64,000 nt of DNA from Photobacterium lutimaris (GCF_003025555.1 NZ_PYMH01000004.1:292916-356915), one strand, 5' to 3'; shown: positions 44,275 through 53,545, counted from the stretch's first letter. Translations and numbers: made by a program. Notes: a model not told the origin generated them from the sequence alone.

Positions 44275-46395
44275 GTGAACCCTGTTGTGATTAAGCGTGA
44301 TGGCTGCCTTGTACCGTTTAATACCAAGCGTATTAAAGAAGCGGTACTTGGTGCTGCCGAATCTGTAGAGGCAATGGATGCCACGTATGCTGAGTCAGTT
44401 GCTGAGCAAGTACTGTCCCAGTTCGCTGACCAGGAGCAGGTGGAGATCCACGCTATTCAAGACGCGGTTGAAAATCACCTGATGAATGGTCCACACAAAG
44501 AAGTTGCACGTGCTTATATTGAGTACCGCCACGACCGTGACCTTGCTCGCGAGAAGAAGAGCCACTTGAATAACGAAATTCGTGGTTTGATTGATCAAAG
44601 CAACGCTTCTCTACTTAATGAGAACGCCAACAAAGATGGTAAGGTGATCCCGACTCAACGTGATCTACTTGCTGGTATTGTGGCTAAACACTACGCAAAG
44701 CAGCATTTGCTACCTCGTGATATTGTTTCGGCACATGAAGAGGGCGATATCCATTTCCATGATCTGGATTACTCACCTTTCTTCCCTATGTTTAACTGTA
44801 TGCTGATCGACTTGAATGGCATGTTGACCCATGGCTTTAAAATGGGTAATGCAGAAATTGATACGCCTAAGTCAATTTCTACAGCAACCGCAGTAACGGC
44901 TCAGATCATCGCACAAGTAGCCAGCCATATTTACGGTGGTACTACGATCAACCGTATTGACGAAGTATTGGCACCATACGTGTCAGTTAGCTATGAAAAG
45001 CACTTAAAAGTTGCCAATGAGTGGGACATTCCAGAACCAGAAGCTTTTGCTAAGGCGCGAACTGAAAAAGAGTGCTACGACGCATTCCAATCGCTTGAAT
45101 ACGAAGTAAACACTTTGCACACTGCGAACGGGCAAACGCCATTCGTTACGTTTGGTTTCGGCTTAGGGACATCTTGGGAATCACGTTTGATTCAGTCGTC
45201 TATTCTGAAAAACCGTATCGCAGGATTGGGTAAAAACCACAAGACAGCTGTTTTCCCTAAATTGGTGTTTGCAATCCGAGATGGGTTGAACCACAAGCAA
45301 GGTGATGCCAACTACGATATCAAGCAACTGGCGCTTGAGTGTGCATCTAAGCGTATGTATCCGGATATCCTTAACTACGACAAAGTGGTTGAAGTGACGG
45401 GCTCGTTCAAAACCCCAATGGGTTGCCGTAGCTTCTTGGGACCATACGAAGAAAATGGCGAGCTTATTCACGAAGGTCGTAACAACATTGGTGTGGTGAG
45501 TCTGAACTTACCACGTATCGCACTGAAGGCGAAAGGTGATGAAGCACTGTTCTTCGCTATGCTTGATGAGAAATTGGTTCTTGCGCGCCGTGCGCTAGAA
45601 ACCCGCATCAGCCGTCTCGAGGGTGTTAAAGCGCGTGTTGCCCCTATCCTTTATATGGAAGGTGCTTGTGGCGTGCGCCTGCAGCCAGACGACAACGTAT
45701 CTGAGATCTTCAAAAACGGTCGAGCATCGATTTCTCTGGGCTACATTGGCATCCATGAAACGATCAATGCGTTATACGGCACAGACGAGCATGTCTACGA
45801 CAACGAAGCACTGCGCGAAAAAGCGATCGCGATTGTTGAGCGTTTGAAAGCCGCTACTGACAGCTGGAAAGAAGAGACGGGTTACGGCTTCAGCCTGTAC
45901 AGCACACCAAGTGAAAACTTGTGCAGCCGTTTCTGTTCTATCGACGCGAAAGAGTTTGGTGTGGTAAATGGCGTAACTGACAAAGGTTACTACACCAACA
46001 GCTTCCACTTGGACGTTGAAAAGAAAGTCAACCCTTACGATAAGATCGACTTTGAAATGCCATACCCAGAAATCGCAAATGGTGGCTTTATCTGTTATGG
46101 CGAATACCCGAATATTCAGCATAACGTTGAAGCGCTGGAGAACGTTTGGGATTACAGCTATACCCGTGTGCCATACTATGGCACAAATACACCGATTGAT
46201 GAGTGTTACGAGTGTGGTTTCAATGGTGAGTTTGATTGTACAAGCAAAGGCTTTACATGCCCGAAATGTGGCAATCATGAACCGTCGAAGGTATCGGTTA
46301 CTCGTCGAGTGTGTGGATACCTAGGGAGTCCAGATGCACGCCCGTTTAACTTCGGTAAGCAAGAAGAAGTTAAACGTCGTGTGAAACACATGTAG
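44275..46395 (+). CDS. nrdD: Anaerobic ribonucleoside-triphosphate reductase
   Basis: A 706-residue class III reductase that makes dNTPs from NTPs without oxygen. The N-terminal ATP-cone (VVIKRDGCLVPFNTKRIKEAV) gives allosteric control. The C-terminal zinc site is built from CYECGFNGEFDC and CPKCG, and the glycyl-radical motif RRVCGYLG places the radical at Gly about 681. Start is GTG after AGGAG. Needs the activase NrdG, encoded next. Paired NrdR boxes and an FNR-like site precede it, consistent with induction without oxygen and repression when dATP is high. Confidence 0.97.
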   Translation: MNPVVIKRDGCLVPFNTKRIKEAVLGAAESVEAMDATYAESVAEQVLSQFADQEQVEIHAIQDAVENHLMNGPHKEVARAYIEYRHDRDLAREKKSHLNNEIRGLIDQSNASLLNENANKDGKVIPTQRDLLAGIVAKHYAKQHLLPRDIVSAHEEGDIHFHDLDYSPFFPMFNCMLIDLNGMLTHGFKMGNAEIDTPKSISTATAVTAQIIAQVASHIYGGTTINRIDEVLAPYVSVSYEKHLKVANEWDIPEPEAFAKARTEKECYDAFQSLEYEVNTLHTANGQTPFVTFGFGLGTSWESRLIQSSILKNRIAGLGKNHKTAVFPKLVFAIRDGLNHKQGDANYDIKQLALECASKRMYPDILNYDKVVEVTGSFKTPMGCRSFLGPYEENGELIHEGRNNIGVVSLNLPRIALKAKGDEALFFAMLDEKLVLARRALETRISRLEGVKARVAPILYMEGACGVRLQPDDNVSEIFKNGRASISLGYIGIHETINALYGTDEHVYDNEALREKAIAIVERLKAATDSWKEETGYGFSLYSTPSENLCSRFCSIDAKEFGVVNGVTDKGYYTNSFHLDVEKKVNPYDKIDFEMPYPEIANGGFICYGEYPNIQHNVEALENVWDYSYTRVPYYGTNTPIDECYECGFNGEFDCTSKGFTCPKCGNHEPSKVSVTRRVCGYLGSPDARPFNFGKQEEVKRRVKHM

Positions 46396-46405
46396 ACCTA
46401 TACGT

Positions 46406-46414
46406 TTATCCACA
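46406..46414 (+). promoter_or_regulatory. DnaA-box match just after nrdD
   Basis: TTATCCACA, a perfect DnaA box, 11 bases after the nrdD stop. Two more DnaA-like boxes lie at 47038-47060. Confidence 0.35.
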
Positions 46415-46429
46415 AACTGACATGACATT

Positions 46430-46455
46430 AAGTGCCGATCATTCGGCACTTTTTA
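46430..46455 (+). terminator. Terminator-like hairpin between nrdD and nrdG
   Basis: Perfect 9-bp stem AAGTGCCGA / TCGGCACTT with TCAT loop and five T, immediately before the nrdG ribosome-binding site (TGGAG). It probably lowers nrdG expression relative to nrdD. Confidence 0.8.
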
Positions 46456-46467
46456 TTTGGAGTCGCA

Positions 46468-46944
46468 ATGAATTATCACAACTATTACCCTGTTGATGTT
46501 ATTAATGGTCCTGGTACACGCTGTACCTTGTTTGTATCTGGGTGTGTACACCAGTGCCGAGGATGCTATAACCAGAGCACATGGCGCTTGGACGCTGGGC
46601 ATGTTTACACTCAGGAGATAGAAGATCAAATCATTGCGGACCTGAACGATAGCCGCATAAAGCGGCGCGGCTTGTCATTATCAGGCGGTGATCCTCTTCA
46701 TCCTGTGAATGTTCCAACGATATTGAAGCTGGTAAAACGTGTGCAGGCTGAATGTAGTGGTAAAGACATTTGGTTATGGACGGGTTACCTGTTGGCAGAA
46801 CTTGATGAGCAGCAGAAAGCAGTGCTCGACTATGTTGACGTTGTGGTCGATGGGAAGTTCGAGAAGGCGCTGCATGACCCTGAATTAGTATGGCGAGGAA
46901 GCAGCAATCAGGTTATCCACTACCTAAAGGACAAAGATAAATAA
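46468..46944 (+). CDS. nrdG: Anaerobic ribonucleotide reductase-activating protein
   Basis: A 158-residue radical-SAM activase. The ATG at 46468 follows TGGAG; a longer frame to 46432 would start inside the terminator hairpin. The cluster motif CVHQCRGC places the three cysteines at 26, 30 and 33, and LSGGDPLHPVN is the SAM-binding GGD segment. It uses a 4Fe-4S cluster and S-adenosylmethionine to install the glycyl radical of NrdD. It is separated from nrdD by 72 bases that hold a terminator-like hairpin. Confidence 0.96.
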   Translation: MNYHNYYPVDVINGPGTRCTLFVSGCVHQCRGCYNQSTWRLDAGHVYTQEIEDQIIADLNDSRIKRRGLSLSGGDPLHPVNVPTILKLVKRVQAECSGKDIWLWTGYLLAELDEQQKAVLDYVDVVVDGKFEKALHDPELVWRGSSNQVIHYLKDKDK

Positions 46945-47513
46945 GCGATCAGCATTACGCTGTAACTTAAGTGGCTACTTGGTAACGGTAGTCTAAATAG
47001 TAGCCATTGTTGTTAAATAATTGTTTGAATTAAAGGGTTATCCACCGTTTCTGTGCATAACTCTGGGAAAACAACTTGTATAGATAGGGCTTGTTTACGA
47101 GGTTATGATTGTTAGGTATGGATGACTCTAATCATTGTACTGGGCAGTTAATGATTCTCTGCTTTTTACCTTAGTGATATATTCGCGTTGCTTTTTACTC
47201 TTAGTTTATTTAAATATATCGGTAATTAGTTGGTTTTTAAAATAATCATTTGATATCTATTCGGTATTGTTCTTTGTTAGTAGGTATAATCAAGGGTGAT
47301 GCGTAAAGCGTCAAACATGCTTTAATTTTATTTATCCCCTGGTTGAAATAATGTTTTCTACTAATGATATAATAATATGATATATATAACGTAATTGTAG
47401 TGTGCTAATAAATCTAATTTGATATGATGTAAAGTAACATCCAGTGAGGTTGTTACCATGCATTTATGACTAGGTGTATGCGGCTTAGTGTTTTATTAAT
47501 TGGATAATGTACA
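46945..47513. other. Long AT-rich gap between nrdG and the PTS-EAL gene
   Basis: No ORF supported. A hairpin TGGCTACT / AGTAGCCA (46972-46979 with 46999-47006) with a weak T-run may end the nrd transcript. Two DnaA-box-like sites face each other at 47038-47046 (TTATCCACC) and 47052-47060 (TTATGCACA on the minus strand). The 3' half is extremely AT-rich and likely holds the promoter of the EIIC-EAL gene. Confidence 0.5.
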
Positions 47514-49577
47514 TTGCCTCTTTTACTTTCAAAGTTATCTACTAATCCCTTTCTAGTTGCTATAAGCAATGTCTTTATCATGGCTTTGCCTGTATCATTG
47601 ATAGCTGCATTTTTTAACTTGCTTTCTGTTTTCTCAGGCAAGTTTGGTTACGACAATGTCAGTGTAACGCTGGGTTATGTTGGGGAGATGACGGGGCACA
47701 TGTTCCCGCTATTACTTAATATATTCTTTGCCACATATTATGCATCACTACTTAGGTTACCTAAAGCTGCACCTATCTCTTGTGCACTTGCTTCATTTTT
47801 TATTGTATCGCAGCAATGGGGCCTCATATCACCAGTCATAGCCTTGCCAAATAATTATGCGATATCGCTTTTAACCGCATATGTGTCGTGCCACATTATA
47901 TTTAAGCTGAACAAGACTCGTTTGTTTAGCTTTGATAAATTTATTATTGCTGCCGATACATCCGTTCATATGATAGTTACCTGTGTTATTACATTAGCAA
48001 CGTTAATCATAGGTTCACATCTATCTGTGGTGATATATACAACGTTTATTCATCCTGCAATAGTATTACCAACACTGGATCCAACATCTTTTTATGATGG
48101 TCTGATATATGAATTTACGCGAGGGGTATTATGGAGTTTTGGCGTTAATGGCCATAATATTCTTCATATGTATAAAACAGAGTTATATGACATTAGCATT
48201 GCAAATATGGCTGATTGGAAAAACTTTGGAACAGACCTAAATATTATTAGTACTAACTTCTATGATTTTTTTACTGGTATGGGGGGGAGTGGTAATACTA
48301 TTAGTCTTGTATTGTGCATGTTGCTCTTTTCGAAAAGCAAAGGCTATAAGTTACTAGCAAAAGCCGCGCTTATTCTAACTATTTTCAATATCAATGAGCC
48401 AATACTGTTTGGGATCCCGATCATATTCAACCCGATAATGATATTCCCCTTTTTATGCGTGCCGATGGTTAGCTTCATGCTGGCGTATGGGGCGACCTTA
48501 ACAGGTTTGATCCCACCTTTAAGTGAGGTACATAGTTGGCTGATACCTCCGGTGATTAATGGTTATGTTGCATCAGGTGGTGCTGTATCGGTAGCTGTTT
48601 TTCAGCTATTTCTTATTTTGGTAGGGGTCGTGATTTATTATCCTTTTTTCAAGGTTATGGATCAGCGGTCGTTGGGCGTAGATGTATCATCTATGTTCCA
48701 GACTCATTTCTTTAAAGGTGGTGAGGTACCGATAAAGTCCAAATTAAACAGTTTCATACCCTCAATTCAAGATAATATTAATGCACAGCGTGAAGTCGAA
48801 CAGCTTCAAAACAGTGGGTCTTTTTTGCTCCATTATCAGCCGCAAGTTGATATTCACAGTGCTGAAGTCGTGGCACTTGAAGCGTTGATACGTCATGAAG
48901 ATGTAAAAGGTCGAATAAAAGGGCCAACTTTCTTAAAGTCGTTCGGACAGCTAGGGCTTCTTTCTGATGTGGATTTTTGGGTGTTTGAAAAGGCCATTTC
49001 TGATGCCTCTGATTTGGCCCAAACCTCAAACTTTACCATCTCGGTTAACATTTCAGCAGAGACGGTGTTGAAAAAAGATTTTGTTAAATCGATCAAGCAG
49101 GTGATAGACAACAGTGCGTTGGACTATGATCAGGTTGAAATCGAAATTACCGAGGAGATGCTGATCCAGGATGAAGTGCGAACCGCTCAAGTGATCCAAG
49201 ATATTAAAGCGCTGGGGGTGTCTGTAGCTTTGGATGACTTTGGTACTGGCTACTCTTCACTGGCCTACCTCTCCCGCTTTGAATTTGACAAGATCAAAAT
49301 AGATCGCTCACTGGTAGAAAATCTAGATACTGAGCGTGGGCGAAATTTGTTCGATGTCGTTGTACAACTTGGCCATATCACACAAGCTAAGATTGTAGTT
49401 GAAGGTGTTGAAACGGTAGAAGAGCTAAGCTTTATCCAAAGTAAAGGCGTGCAGTATGTGCAGGGCTTCTTTTTCTATCGGCCGATGACAAAAGCACAGA
49501 TTTTAGCCGAGCACATTGTACCAACACATTCTCGTCAAACCGGAAAAAAGGTTTCTTCTGAAATTGAAGTAGGGTAA
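47514..49577 (+). CDS. PTS EIIC-like membrane domain fused to EAL c-di-GMP phosphodiesterase
   Basis: A 687-residue fusion. Residues 1 to about 410 are a multi-helix EIIC domain of the lactose/cellobiose type (LFSKSKGYKLLAKAALIL, FNINEPILFGIPIIFNP, and NGYVASGGAVSVAVFQLF), without EIIA or EIIB. After a short linker, an EAL domain has a complete active site: EALIRHE, NISAETVLK, EITEEML, DDFGTGYSSLAYL, KIDRSLV and EGVETVEE, so phosphodiesterase activity is expected. The start is a TTG at 47514 because stops lie just upstream; an ATG at 47580 is possible. It may couple sugar binding or transport to c-di-GMP breakdown. Confidence 0.88.
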   Translation: MPLLLSKLSTNPFLVAISNVFIMALPVSLIAAFFNLLSVFSGKFGYDNVSVTLGYVGEMTGHMFPLLLNIFFATYYASLLRLPKAAPISCALASFFIVSQQWGLISPVIALPNNYAISLLTAYVSCHIIFKLNKTRLFSFDKFIIAADTSVHMIVTCVITLATLIIGSHLSVVIYTTFIHPAIVLPTLDPTSFYDGLIYEFTRGVLWSFGVNGHNILHMYKTELYDISIANMADWKNFGTDLNIISTNFYDFFTGMGGSGNTISLVLCMLLFSKSKGYKLLAKAALILTIFNINEPILFGIPIIFNPIMIFPFLCVPMVSFMLAYGATLTGLIPPLSEVHSWLIPPVINGYVASGGAVSVAVFQLFLILVGVVIYYPFFKVMDQRSLGVDVSSMFQTHFFKGGEVPIKSKLNSFIPSIQDNINAQREVEQLQNSGSFLLHYQPQVDIHSAEVVALEALIRHEDVKGRIKGPTFLKSFGQLGLLSDVDFWVFEKAISDASDLAQTSNFTISVNISAETVLKKDFVKSIKQVIDNSALDYDQVEIEITEEMLIQDEVRTAQVIQDIKALGVSVALDDFGTGYSSLAYLSRFEFDKIKIDRSLVENLDTERGRNLFDVVVQLGHITQAKIVVEGVETVEELSFIQSKGVQYVQGFFFYRPMTKAQILAEHIVPTHSRQTGKKVSSEIEVG

Positions 49578-49610
49578 ATTCCCTCTCTTGATTTTGCTGT
49601 TGGAGGCGTT

Positions 49611-49874
49611 ATGTCGCGCACTATTATTTATACCTTTAAAGAACAAGAGAAAACGCTGACGTTTTCATACTCTCAGTATCATACGATTCATGAGGCGGTT
49701 GCAGCAGCAGAAGGCATTGATTTAACCAATTACCTTAGAATGGAACAGCAAGTAGAAGCGGTATCATCGGGTAGCAAAGCGATGAGGGACTTTAGAGATA
49801 GTCACTTCCGTAAACTAGGCTTCGGAAAAATCACGCTAGCAAAAAAAGAACATCGCGGAATCGGTGAAAAATAG
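49611..49874 (+). CDS. DUF2960-like small protein
   Basis: An 87-residue protein with TGGAGG before the ATG, 33 bases after the EIIC-EAL stop. The pattern IIYTFKEQEKTLTFSY, HEAVAAAEGIDLTNYLRMEQQ and RDFRDSHFRKLGF fits the DUF2960 family as I remember it from Vibrionaceae and Alteromonadales. No function is known. The context may be co-transcription with the phosphodiesterase; a good terminator follows. Confidence 0.75.
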   Translation: MSRTIIYTFKEQEKTLTFSYSQYHTIHEAVAAAEGIDLTNYLRMEQQVEAVSSGSKAMRDFRDSHFRKLGFGKITLAKKEHRGIGEK

Positions 49875-49894
49875 TGCCTAATTAGCACTTGGTT

Positions 49895-49922
49895 AAGCCT
49901 CGTTTAGATACGGGGCTTTTTT
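49895..49922 (+). terminator. Intrinsic terminator after the DUF2960-like gene
   Basis: 8-bp stem AAGCCTCG / CGGGGCTT (one G-T pair) followed by six T. It overlaps the last codons of the convergent ceramidase-like gene. Confidence 0.8.
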
Positions 49923-50737
49923 GTACCTGTAGACTTCCAACCTAGATAGACACTATAGCCTGCGAGTGCAGCTAAAATATGCTTCAGGCAATGGCCACTT
50001 ACCTGAGAAGTGAGTGCATATATTTGATCGTCGTTCGATTCTGCCAGTTTACACAGCACATATAAACCCAGTGCACATAGATAGTATTTCGTCGGGTTAG
50101 ACTGGTTTGGGTAAAGCCACAAAATCAACGGAATGTGGATGACGGGAAGCAGTTGCACCAGCACATAGGGAGCCATATCACCGCGACCATCAATGACATC
50201 GGTCATATACCAATAGATAACGGAAAGTACTCCGTATGCTAGCGTGGGCAGGAATATAGCTCTGCCGAGTGTTGGTGATAAGTATTCGGTAAGGACAATA
50301 CAATAAAGGCAGATAAAGCCGATCGTGATGGGGATTCGGTCTATCATCAAAGTGAATGGGCCGGGTGACAAATGGTAAAGACTTGATCCTAAAAAAGCGC
50401 CGATAAGACTGATGAAAAATAGTTGGTAGGCAAAGGACAGTGGCTGATTGATGGCAAAGGGGTTACGCTGGTTTTCCCTCAGTCCGATGATGCCAACGAT
50501 GAGAAACCCCAAATTACTGACGACATTCCAAAAGTGGGGGATACCCAGTAGTAATCGTTGGTCTGCATAGTCGTAAAAGTTACGGCTCTGTCTGATAGGT
50601 GAGAAATAGAGAGCCAATATCCCGAGTGACAGTGCGATAACGATAAGTAATATATATCGCCAGTCAAACAGTGAGCGCTTACTGGTGGATGATGCGCTTG
50701 GCGTCGATGAATTCTCAGGCCGAAAATGGGAAGGCAT
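49904..50737 (-). CDS. Ceramidase-like (CREST-family) multi-helix membrane protein
   Basis: A 277-residue inner-membrane protein with about seven helices. HFWNVVSNLGFLIVGIIGL, then FLGSSLYHLSPGPFTLMIDRIPI (Ser, His and Asp in the order of the CREST metal site) and HCLKHILAAL near the C-terminus resemble alkaline ceramidases and their bacterial relatives. The metal-binding set (Ser, Asp, three His) seems present, so a membrane hydrolase acting on a lipid amide or similar bond is likely. It starts nine bases after the end of the globin gene and forms an operon with it. Confidence 0.7.
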   Translation of the reverse strand: MPSHFRPENSSTPSASSTSKRSLFDWRYILLIVIALSLGILALYFSPIRQSRNFYDYADQRLLLGIPHFWNVVSNLGFLIVGIIGLRENQRNPFAINQPLSFAYQLFFISLIGAFLGSSLYHLSPGPFTLMIDRIPITIGFICLYCIVLTEYLSPTLGRAIFLPTLAYGVLSVIYWYMTDVIDGRGDMAPYVLVQLLPVIHIPLILWLYPNQSNPTKYYLCALGLYVLCKLAESNDDQIYALTSQVSGHCLKHILAALAGYSVYLGWKSTGTKKPRI

Positions 50738-50746
50738 AGGGAGTCT

Positions 50747-51145
50747 CTATAGACATTCTTCTTTCATTATAGCGATCCCTTCTTTGAAACATTGCCGCCA
50801 GGCCATGGCAATCTCATCATTGAACTTTGGATCGCAAATTTGAACGGTTTCGATGAGAGAGTCCAACCAAACTTCAAAATCATCAGGTCGAACGCCGATG
50901 CCGTCCGGGCCGTGGGCCTTACCGAATCGCCGAAGACCTTCTCTTGCTTGCTCTGATGACGAAGCCAGCATTATCATCGCGATAGATAACTTGAGCATCT
51001 TAACTTGGCGCTCTAAATCCACACCGTTGAAGATGTTTTTGAATCGTTGGTCTTTTTGCCAGAAGTGATGATAAAAAATAAAGAAGAATTGCTTGTTTCG
51101 CTGGCAGCGTGCATAGCTATTGTTGAATATTTCGTGGGTATCCAT
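50747..51145 (-). CDS. Single-domain globin-like protein
   Basis: A 132-residue protein with globin helices. The distal half includes FFFIFYHHFWQKDQRFKNIF; the proximal His is probably in FGKAHGPDGIGV; the ending RPDDFEVWLDSLIETV with AMAWRQCFKEGI is the typical G/H helix pair. The protein would bind haem and oxygen or nitric oxide, or act as a sensor. It precedes the ceramidase-like gene in the same operon. The short spacing (GAGGT almost touching the ATG) suggests weak translation or a different start. Confidence 0.8.
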   Translation of the reverse strand: MDTHEIFNNSYARCQRNKQFFFIFYHHFWQKDQRFKNIFNGVDLERQVKMLKLSIAMIMLASSSEQAREGLRRFGKAHGPDGIGVRPDDFEVWLDSLIETVQICDPKFNDEIAMAWRQCFKEGIAIMKEECL

Positions 51146-51284
51146 ACCTCAACGCGCCTATTTGCTAACCCCATGCAATTAGTATGGCTTTTAAAATCAT
51201 TTATACAATAGCTGCCATCTTATGTTTGCTGCCTAGCCACTGGATTTGCCGATGTAACCTCTCAGTGGCTTTTGGAAGGCCAGA

Positions 51285-52181
51285 TTATGACGTTTTTAAT
51301 CGCCTTAAAGCGAGGTTGCTGAATGCCTCAAGGCTACACAATAGTAGGCCCAGCCAGATAACGCTAAAGCTGACAGCTTTGACTTGGTCAAACACTTCGC
51401 CAAAGAGGAATACCGCCAGTAAGAACTGCAGTGTGGGTTCGATGTATTGCATTAACCCAACCATGGTTAAACTTGTACGGCTTATCGCTAGCGCAAAGAA
51501 AATTAACGGAGCCAGTGTTACCGGTGCCGAGCCAATATAAAGTAGCAAGGTCGTCGTGTCGGTAAACAGGGCTGTCGAGGTCAGATTGACAAAGCTGTAC
51601 GCTAAATACACTAAGGCAAAAGGCGCAAGTATCACTGCCTCAAGTGTTACTGATGTGAGAGCATCGTAGCGAATATATTTTTTGCATAAACCGTAAATCG
51701 CAAAGAAACTCCCCATGATTAATGAAATCCAGGGAAGCTCACCGTAATGGAGTACTTGGTAACCAATGCCAATTATCCCCAGAACAACGGCCATCGATTG
51801 TGCTTTACTGAGTTTCTCTTTAAGGAATAACACGCCTAAGGCTATCGCAAATAACGGATTGATGAAAAAGCCTAAGCTGGCAGCGAGTACTTGGTCATGG
51901 GTAATTGCCCAGGTAAAGGCATACCATGATACACACATGATTAGTCCTGCAATGCCTGACATGACTAAAGAGTGTTTGTCTTGCCAAAGTTTTGAGAGCT
52001 TTGGCAGCGGTCGGCGCAATAGTAACATGACAAACAGCATAAACGGGATTGAAAAAAGGATCCTCAACGCCAGCAAATCATTGATGTCTGCGCCTGGAAG
52101 ATATTGATAATAAAGGGGGAGGATCCCCCACAGCACAAAAGAAAATGCAGCAAGGGCATTCCCGGTACGCTGAGTGTGCAT
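51285..52181 (-). CDS. rarD: EamA-family transporter RarD
   Basis: About 298 residues and ten helices; start taken at the ATG at 52181, giving the family-typical entry GNALAAFSFVLWGILPLYYQYLP. Two EamA repeats follow, with WYAFTWAITHDQVLAASLGFFINPLFAIALG and ISRTSLTMVGLMQYIEPTLQFLLAV, both characteristic of RarD proteins. RarD is described as a chloramphenicol-sensitivity-linked permease, but its natural substrate is not clear. The gene stands alone. Confidence 0.88.
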   Translation of the reverse strand: MHTQRTGNALAAFSFVLWGILPLYYQYLPGADINDLLALRILFSIPFMLFVMLLLRRPLPKLSKLWQDKHSLVMSGIAGLIMCVSWYAFTWAITHDQVLAASLGFFINPLFAIALGVLFLKEKLSKAQSMAVVLGIIGIGYQVLHYGELPWISLIMGSFFAIYGLCKKYIRYDALTSVTLEAVILAPFALVYLAYSFVNLTSTALFTDTTTLLLYIGSAPVTLAPLIFFALAISRTSLTMVGLMQYIEPTLQFLLAVFLFGEVFDQVKAVSFSVIWLGLLLCSLEAFSNLALRRLKTS

Positions 52182-52424
52182 ACAAGCTAACCTACATAAA
52201 GTATATAAAAGACAAAAACCCCAAGCCACTCGAATCAATGTATTGATTGAGAGTCGGTTTATACGGCAGAGAGCGTGGGTGAAACCTTTTGGGAGAATGC
52301 TATTCTGGCATAGAATTCGCCAAATAAGAACAAAATTTAAACATTATTTGGTGGTTTTTTGGTTATTAGTCAGGTGAATAATTTACCTTTAAATTATTGA
52401 TTGCTGGCGGTGTATTTTAAGAGA

Positions 52425-53021
52425 CTATTTTTTCATCGCGATGATGGTGTGGATTAGCCAGAGCCGTTTTTTACCTGTTAGGTTGGCTGAATACTCTTGC
52501 TTTTTCTTCCAAGAAATAATGTAAAAATCCGCAAATAATTGCTCGAGTTCGAATTGGCTATGGGTGAGGATCGGTAACTTTTCATTAGGTTCTAACGCTT
52601 CCTTTCCCAAGAAGTGTCCGCAAAAAATCCCACTTTTTTTGAGGCTGCTGGAGACATTGCCCCAGAGTGTGTTGAAGTCATGAGGCGTGCAGAAAAACAA
52701 GCAAGCACTGGCATTAATCAGGTTTGCTCGGGGGAACTCATAATCGGCAAAACTACTGATTTGAATATCAAGGTTCGGATGGGCGCCCAACAAAGGGTGT
52801 TCTGAAAGGGATTTTAGGCGAGGGCGATCGTTGTCAAAAGCGTACACATGATAACCTTGTTCAAGCAGGTATAAGGTGTCTCTACCGTTCCCGCAGGCAC
52901 AGTCAACAGCAACCTTTCTTTCACCATGCTCACCAATATATTCATGGGCTTCTACCAGGTGAGAGCGTGGATTCAAAATAGTTTGATTACAAAGGTTTGA
53001 TAGCCAGTCAACGGTTGCCAT
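52425..53021 (-). CDS. SAM-dependent methyltransferase (TehB-like)
   Basis: A 198-residue class I methyltransferase; the ATG at 53021 is preceded by GAGGG. Motif I is AVDCACGNGRDTLYLLEQG (SAM-binding glycine loop), followed by the acidic AFDNDRPRL and ASACLFFCTP region. Length and order fit TehB/thiopurine-type small methyltransferases, whose substrates include tellurite or thiols. Nothing beside it narrows the substrate. Confidence 0.83.
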   Translation of the reverse strand: MATVDWLSNLCNQTILNPRSHLVEAHEYIGEHGERKVAVDCACGNGRDTLYLLEQGYHVYAFDNDRPRLKSLSEHPLLGAHPNLDIQISSFADYEFPRANLINASACLFFCTPHDFNTLWGNVSSSLKKSGIFCGHFLGKEALEPNEKLPILTHSQFELEQLFADFYIISWKKKQEYSANLTGKKRLWLIHTIIAMKK

Positions 53022-53086
53022 GTTTTGCCCTCTGTTACTGCCCGTTTGGGGTTGTTGTGCCGGTGATCTAAACAAGTATAGCTATC

Positions 53087-53545
53087 TATACCCAAGTTAC
53101 TTCAAGGTTCAATATTTAGAGGTTTTAGCCTATTCAATACAAGGCGAAGGTTTGCTGGATACATTTCTTTGAAAAGCGGTATCTCAATTCTCGACCCAAA
53201 CACCAAACAGGTAATGATCTGATGTAGTTAGCAGCAGATATAGCGAGATTTTGTACATCTTCTGCCATAAATCTCTGGTATTATGATACCCAAGTAATTT
53301 CGAAGTGCTTTGTTCAGCGGAAAAGACTTAGATGTTAGGCAAGGCAGCGATTTGCAGATCTAGCGATTCTAAATCTAAAATGGCTAACGCGACATAACAT
53401 CCAAGTAAACTCGCCCTTTGGGAGTTCATCAATACGTCTATTTCGGTGTCAAATATGGACCCATTGATGAGGCTCTGAATCCTGTAACTTGAAGTCACTT
53501 GAGTATACTCCACATCAAGTTACTGATGTTGTCCAAGCGACTTGG
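53087..53545. repeat. Cluster of dispersed repeats, including a MITE-like element
   Basis: Arms of the TATACCCAAGTTAC-TTCAAGG family occur at 53087 and 53285, and inverted at 53484-53508 (ends CACTTGAGTATAC). The pair at 53285 and 53508 encloses about 224 bp with ~21-bp imperfect terminal inverted repeats and no supported ORF, a MITE-like arrangement. A further TCCAAG/CTTGGA palindrome lies at 53532-53546. This cluster fills the gene-free region before the DUF2750-like gene. Confidence 0.6.

Noticed and set aside
45772..46278. 168-codon minus-strand frame
   Set aside because: Antisense to nrdD; no independent signals.
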